A program made the translations under genes and the position numbers. Positions 6,336 through 8,132 of a stretch of DNA of 8,132 nt are shown here, in pieces (positions within the stretch are counted from its first letter, which is position 1; each line of letters opens with the position of its first letter). The notes under the pieces are model-generated. The model was not told the origin of the DNA and searched no databases. It saw only the letters and a list, made by a program, of their open reading frames with translations. This DNA comes from Roseburia sp. CAG:309 (GTDB lineage Bacteria; Bacillota; Clostridia; Lachnospirales; Lachnospiraceae). Location of the stretch: NCBI GenBank assembly GCA_000434115.1, contig FR894015.1:22764-30895 (forward strand), written 5' to 3'.

Positions 6336-7391
6336 ATGAAAAAGCAGATTGCAGTAATTTTTGGTGGAAAATCTTCGGAACACGAAGTGTCATGTCATTC
6401 TGTGCTCAATGTTATCAAGGGATTTTCGCCGGAAAAATATGAGATACATTTAATCGGAATTACGAAAGAAGGACATTGGATTTATGTGCCGGAGGCAGCA
6501 GCGATCGAGGATGGCAACTGGTATGCTGGCAAAAAGACCGCTATTATTTCACCGGATGCCGTGAATTCCGGGATTTATTTATGCGATGATGAGGGACATT
6601 ATGAGCGCCGGAAAATCGATGTGATTTTTCCGGTTCTTCATGGAAAATTTGGAGAAGACGGTACGATTCAGGGCGTGTTTGAAATGTCGGGCATTCCTTA
6701 TGTCGGATGCGGCGTGCTCTCTTCTTCGGTAAGTATGGATAAAATTTCCACGAAGATTTTTGTGGAGAAACTGGGAATCCGCCAGGCAAAATTTGTAGCA
6801 GATATTGCACCGGATCTGAGTGAACTTGATCACACGGTCGCAGAGGTAGAGGAAAAACTGGGATATCCGGTTTTTGTAAAACCTTCGAATGCCGGTTCTT
6901 CCTGTGGTGTCAGCAAAGCGGAAAACCGTGAGGAATTAAAGGCAGCAGTGGAACTTGCCAAAAAACATGACACCCGTGTTTTGATCGAAGAAATGATCTG
7001 CGGACATGAAGTGGAATGTGCGGTTCTCGGCGGACGTGATCCAAAAGCATCGAAAGTCGGAGAAGTTGTGGCAGCGGCAGAATTTTATGATTACGATGCC
7101 AAATACAATAATTCCGAATCCAAAACAGTCATTGATCCGGACACCGTGCCACAGGCATCGAAAGACAAAGTACGCGAAGATGCCGTAGCTATTTTTAAAG
7201 CGGTAAGCGGATTCAGTCTGTCACGTGTGGACTTCTTTATTGAAAATGAAACGAATGATGTGGTGTTTAATGAAATCAACACACTTCCGGGATTTACCAA
7301 TATCAGCATGTACCCGATGTTGTGGGCGGATATGGGACTTTCCATCACGGAACTGATCGACCGTATTGTTGAAACCGCTTACGAACGATAA
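6336..7391 (+). CDS. ddl: D-alanine--D-alanine ligase
   Basis: Ddl joins two D-alanines using ATP to make the dipeptide that ends the peptidoglycan stem peptide; it acts in the cytoplasm before MurF. The 351 residues have the usual Ddl/ATP-grasp layout. The N-terminal FGGKSSEHEVS includes Glu15, which binds the first D-Ala. LHGKFGEDG follows with His102, then VGCGVLSSSVSMDK and FVKPSNAGSS with ATP-binding Lys182. IEEMICGHEVEC comes next, and the metal-binding NEINTLPGFT has Glu313 and Asn315. The omega-loop motif FYDYDAKY (residues 250-257) keeps the tyrosine typical of D-Ala-D-Ala ligases; vancomycin-resistance D-Ala-D-Lac ligases differ here. A housekeeping Ddl is therefore favoured. It has its own promoter and ribosome binding site and is followed after 32 bases by the DUF1934 gene, probably in one operon with dapF. 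Confidence 0.97.
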   Translation: MKKQIAVIFGGKSSEHEVSCHSVLNVIKGFSPEKYEIHLIGITKEGHWIYVPEAAAIEDGNWYAGKKTAIISPDAVNSGIYLCDDEGHYERRKIDVIFPVLHGKFGEDGTIQGVFEMSGIPYVGCGVLSSSVSMDKISTKIFVEKLGIRQAKFVADIAPDLSELDHTVAEVEEKLGYPVFVKPSNAGSSCGVSKAENREELKAAVELAKKHDTRVLIEEMICGHEVECAVLGGRDPKASKVGEVVAAAEFYDYDAKYNNSESKTVIDPDTVPQASKDKVREDAVAIFKAVSGFSLSRVDFFIENETNDVVFNEINTLPGFTNISMYPMLWADMGLSITELIDRIVETAYER

Positions 7392-7423
7392 TAATTTGGC
7401 AAAACGAAGGGAAAGATAAAGTC

Positions 7424-7864
7424 ATGAAGAAAGATGTAAAGATATCGATTGCCGGACTGCATGAAAATGGCACGACGGATTCGCTGGAAGTGATCTCTTT
7501 TGGAGAAATGTATGAAGAAAACGGCGAAACAATCGTAAAATACGAGGAAGCAATGGATGATGTCGAGGGCGAAGACTGTGAGATGGTGCAGAGCCAGCTT
7601 AAGATCCGTGACAATCAGGTGGAAATATTGAAAGAAGGTGGTACGCGGACGCATATGGTATTTGTAAAAAATCAGGACATGCTTACGTATTATTCCACAC
7701 CTTTCGGGGAACTGGAAATCGTAATTCACACGGACCGGCTGGAACACCGGAAGCTTGACAATGGATTTCATGTGGAACTCGAGTACGCATTGGAAGTGAA
7801 TGCGGCGCACATGTCTAACTGCAATGTAAGGATTCAAGTGGAAGAATTGGAGGGACGAGTATGA
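7424..7864 (+). CDS. DUF1934 family protein (YwiB-like), function unknown
   Basis: A 146-residue soluble protein with no signal peptide or membrane segment. It resembles the DUF1934 family, whose Bacillus subtilis member is YwiB, a small beta-barrel protein of unknown role. Recognisable elements are the N-terminal KKDVKISIAGLHE strand, the central LKIRDNQVEILKEGG stretch, and the family-like STPFGELEIVIHT near residues 91-103. Alternating hydrophobic residues throughout fit a mostly beta fold, and the length fits the family. It is acidic (many Glu/Asp at 30-53). The ATG at 7424 has AAGGGA at 7407-7412, somewhat far upstream, and the gene follows ddl by 32 bases. Its stop codon overlaps the dapF start by four bases (ATGA), suggesting translational coupling. 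Position between two cell-wall precursor genes hints at a related role, but that is inference only. Confidence 0.85.
   Translation: MKKDVKISIAGLHENGTTDSLEVISFGEMYEENGETIVKYEEAMDDVEGEDCEMVQSQLKIRDNQVEILKEGGTRTHMVFVKNQDMLTYYSTPFGELEIVIHTDRLEHRKLDNGFHVELEYALEVNAAHMSNCNVRIQVEELEGRV
7849..7853 (+). promoter_or_regulatory. Ribosome binding site of dapF
   Basis: GGAGG lies seven bases before the dapF ATG at 7861, inside the last codons of the DUF1934 gene. It is a strong match and supports the overlapping start. Confidence 0.8.
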
Positions 7865-8132
7865 AATTTACAAAAATGCATGGAACAGGAAATGATTACG
7901 TTTATGTAAATTTGTTTAAAGAGACGATCTCGGATATTTCGGACGCGGCGATTCGTGTAAGTGACCGCCATTTTGGAATCGGTTCGGATGGTTTGATCGC
8001 CATCGCTCCGTCGGATGTGGCAGACTGCCGCATGATCATGTACAATGCAGATGGAACCGAGGGAGCGATGTGTGGAAATGGCATCCGCTGTGTCGCAAAA
8101 TATGCCTACGATCATGATATTGCGAGAAAAGA
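7861..8132 (+). CDS. dapF: Diaminopimelate epimerase, N-terminal part (3' end outside window)
   Basis: DapF converts LL-diaminopimelate to meso-diaminopimelate, the cross-linking amino acid of many Gram-positive and Gram-negative walls and the precursor of lysine. Only the first 90 complete codons are in the window, with no stop. The N-terminus MKFTKMHGTGNDYV (with Asn11), the block RHFGIGSDGLI, and NADGTEGAMCGNGIRC are diagnostic. Cys71 in MCGNG is one of the two catalytic cysteines; the second lies beyond the window. The ATG overlaps the DUF1934 stop by four bases and has a GGAGG seven bases upstream. The gene implies a meso-diaminopimelate pathway in this organism. LL-DAP aminotransferase or another lysine gene may follow, but that cannot be seen here. 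Confidence 0.97.
   Translation, partial: MKFTKMHGTGNDYVYVNLFKETISDISDAAIRVSDRHFGIGSDGLIAIAPSDVADCRMIMYNADGTEGAMCGNGIRCVAKYAYDHDIARK

Noticed and set aside
7083..7106. Ddl as a vancomycin-resistance type D-Ala-D-Lac ligase
   Set aside because: The omega loop reads FYDYDAKY with the tyrosine of ordinary D-Ala-D-Ala ligases, and no van-type neighbours (vanH, vanX, two-component system) are present.
7379..7837. Open frame of 152 codons on the minus strand opposite the DUF1934 gene
   Set aside because: The plus-strand frame fits a known family, has a ribosome binding site and is coupled to dapF. The antisense product is His/Phe-rich with no recognisable domain.
1..8132. Mobile element, prophage, defence system, CRISPR array or RNA gene
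   Set aside because: Nearly every base is in a recognised core-type gene, gaps are at most 132 bases, and I see no transposase, integrase, direct-repeat array or tRNA-like fold.

Overview
The window is an ordinary-looking chromosomal segment of a low- to mid-GC Gram-positive anaerobe, most likely a clostridial species of the Lachnospiraceae type. This rests on the family-level look of the proteins as recalled (FtsH tail region, UvrC, DUF1934 protein, AGCS transporter), on purine-rich Shine-Dalgarno sites at most starts, and on sigma-A type promoters. No database search was possible, so the genus is left open. Seven protein genes fill almost the whole window. The first (ftsH) and last (dapF) run off the ends. 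I see no tRNA, rRNA, CRISPR array, insertion sequence, phage gene or attachment site.

Left block, plus strand, 1-3412: the 3' part of ftsH (membrane AAA+ zinc protease, peptidase domain only), a Cof-type HAD phosphatase whose start lies inside the ftsH reading frame, and uvrC (nucleotide excision repair), 15 bases further on. They look co-transcribed, with no promoter visible inside the block. The ftsH frame overlaps the HAD gene by 80 bases and carries a long acidic tail.

Middle, 3413-4931: a secreted GH73-like cell-wall glucosaminidase, with a signal peptide and a copper-amine-oxidase-like N-terminal domain, lies on the minus strand. It converges on uvrC with only 10 bases between the stop codons. 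A 12-bp stem-loop sits at the end of uvrC. The glucosaminidase has a good sigma-A promoter (TTGATT, 17 bases, TATACT), and a perfect 14-bp palindrome covers its predicted transcription start. The 132-base divergent gap also holds the start of the next gene.

Right block, plus strand, 4932-8132: an AGCS-family alanine/glycine:sodium symporter, then a separate promoter driving ddl (D-Ala-D-Ala ligase), a DUF1934 (YwiB-like) protein, and dapF (diaminopimelate epimerase). The DUF1934 stop and the dapF start overlap by 4 bases. Alanine uptake, D-Ala-D-Ala synthesis and meso-diaminopimelate synthesis all feed peptidoglycan, and the glucosaminidase next door cuts it, so the region from 3423 onward has a cell-wall theme. 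That link is inference from gene function and position. I did not find a convincing undescribed system. The points most worth checking are the palindromic operator candidate, the DUF1934-dapF coupling and the overlapping ftsH tail.
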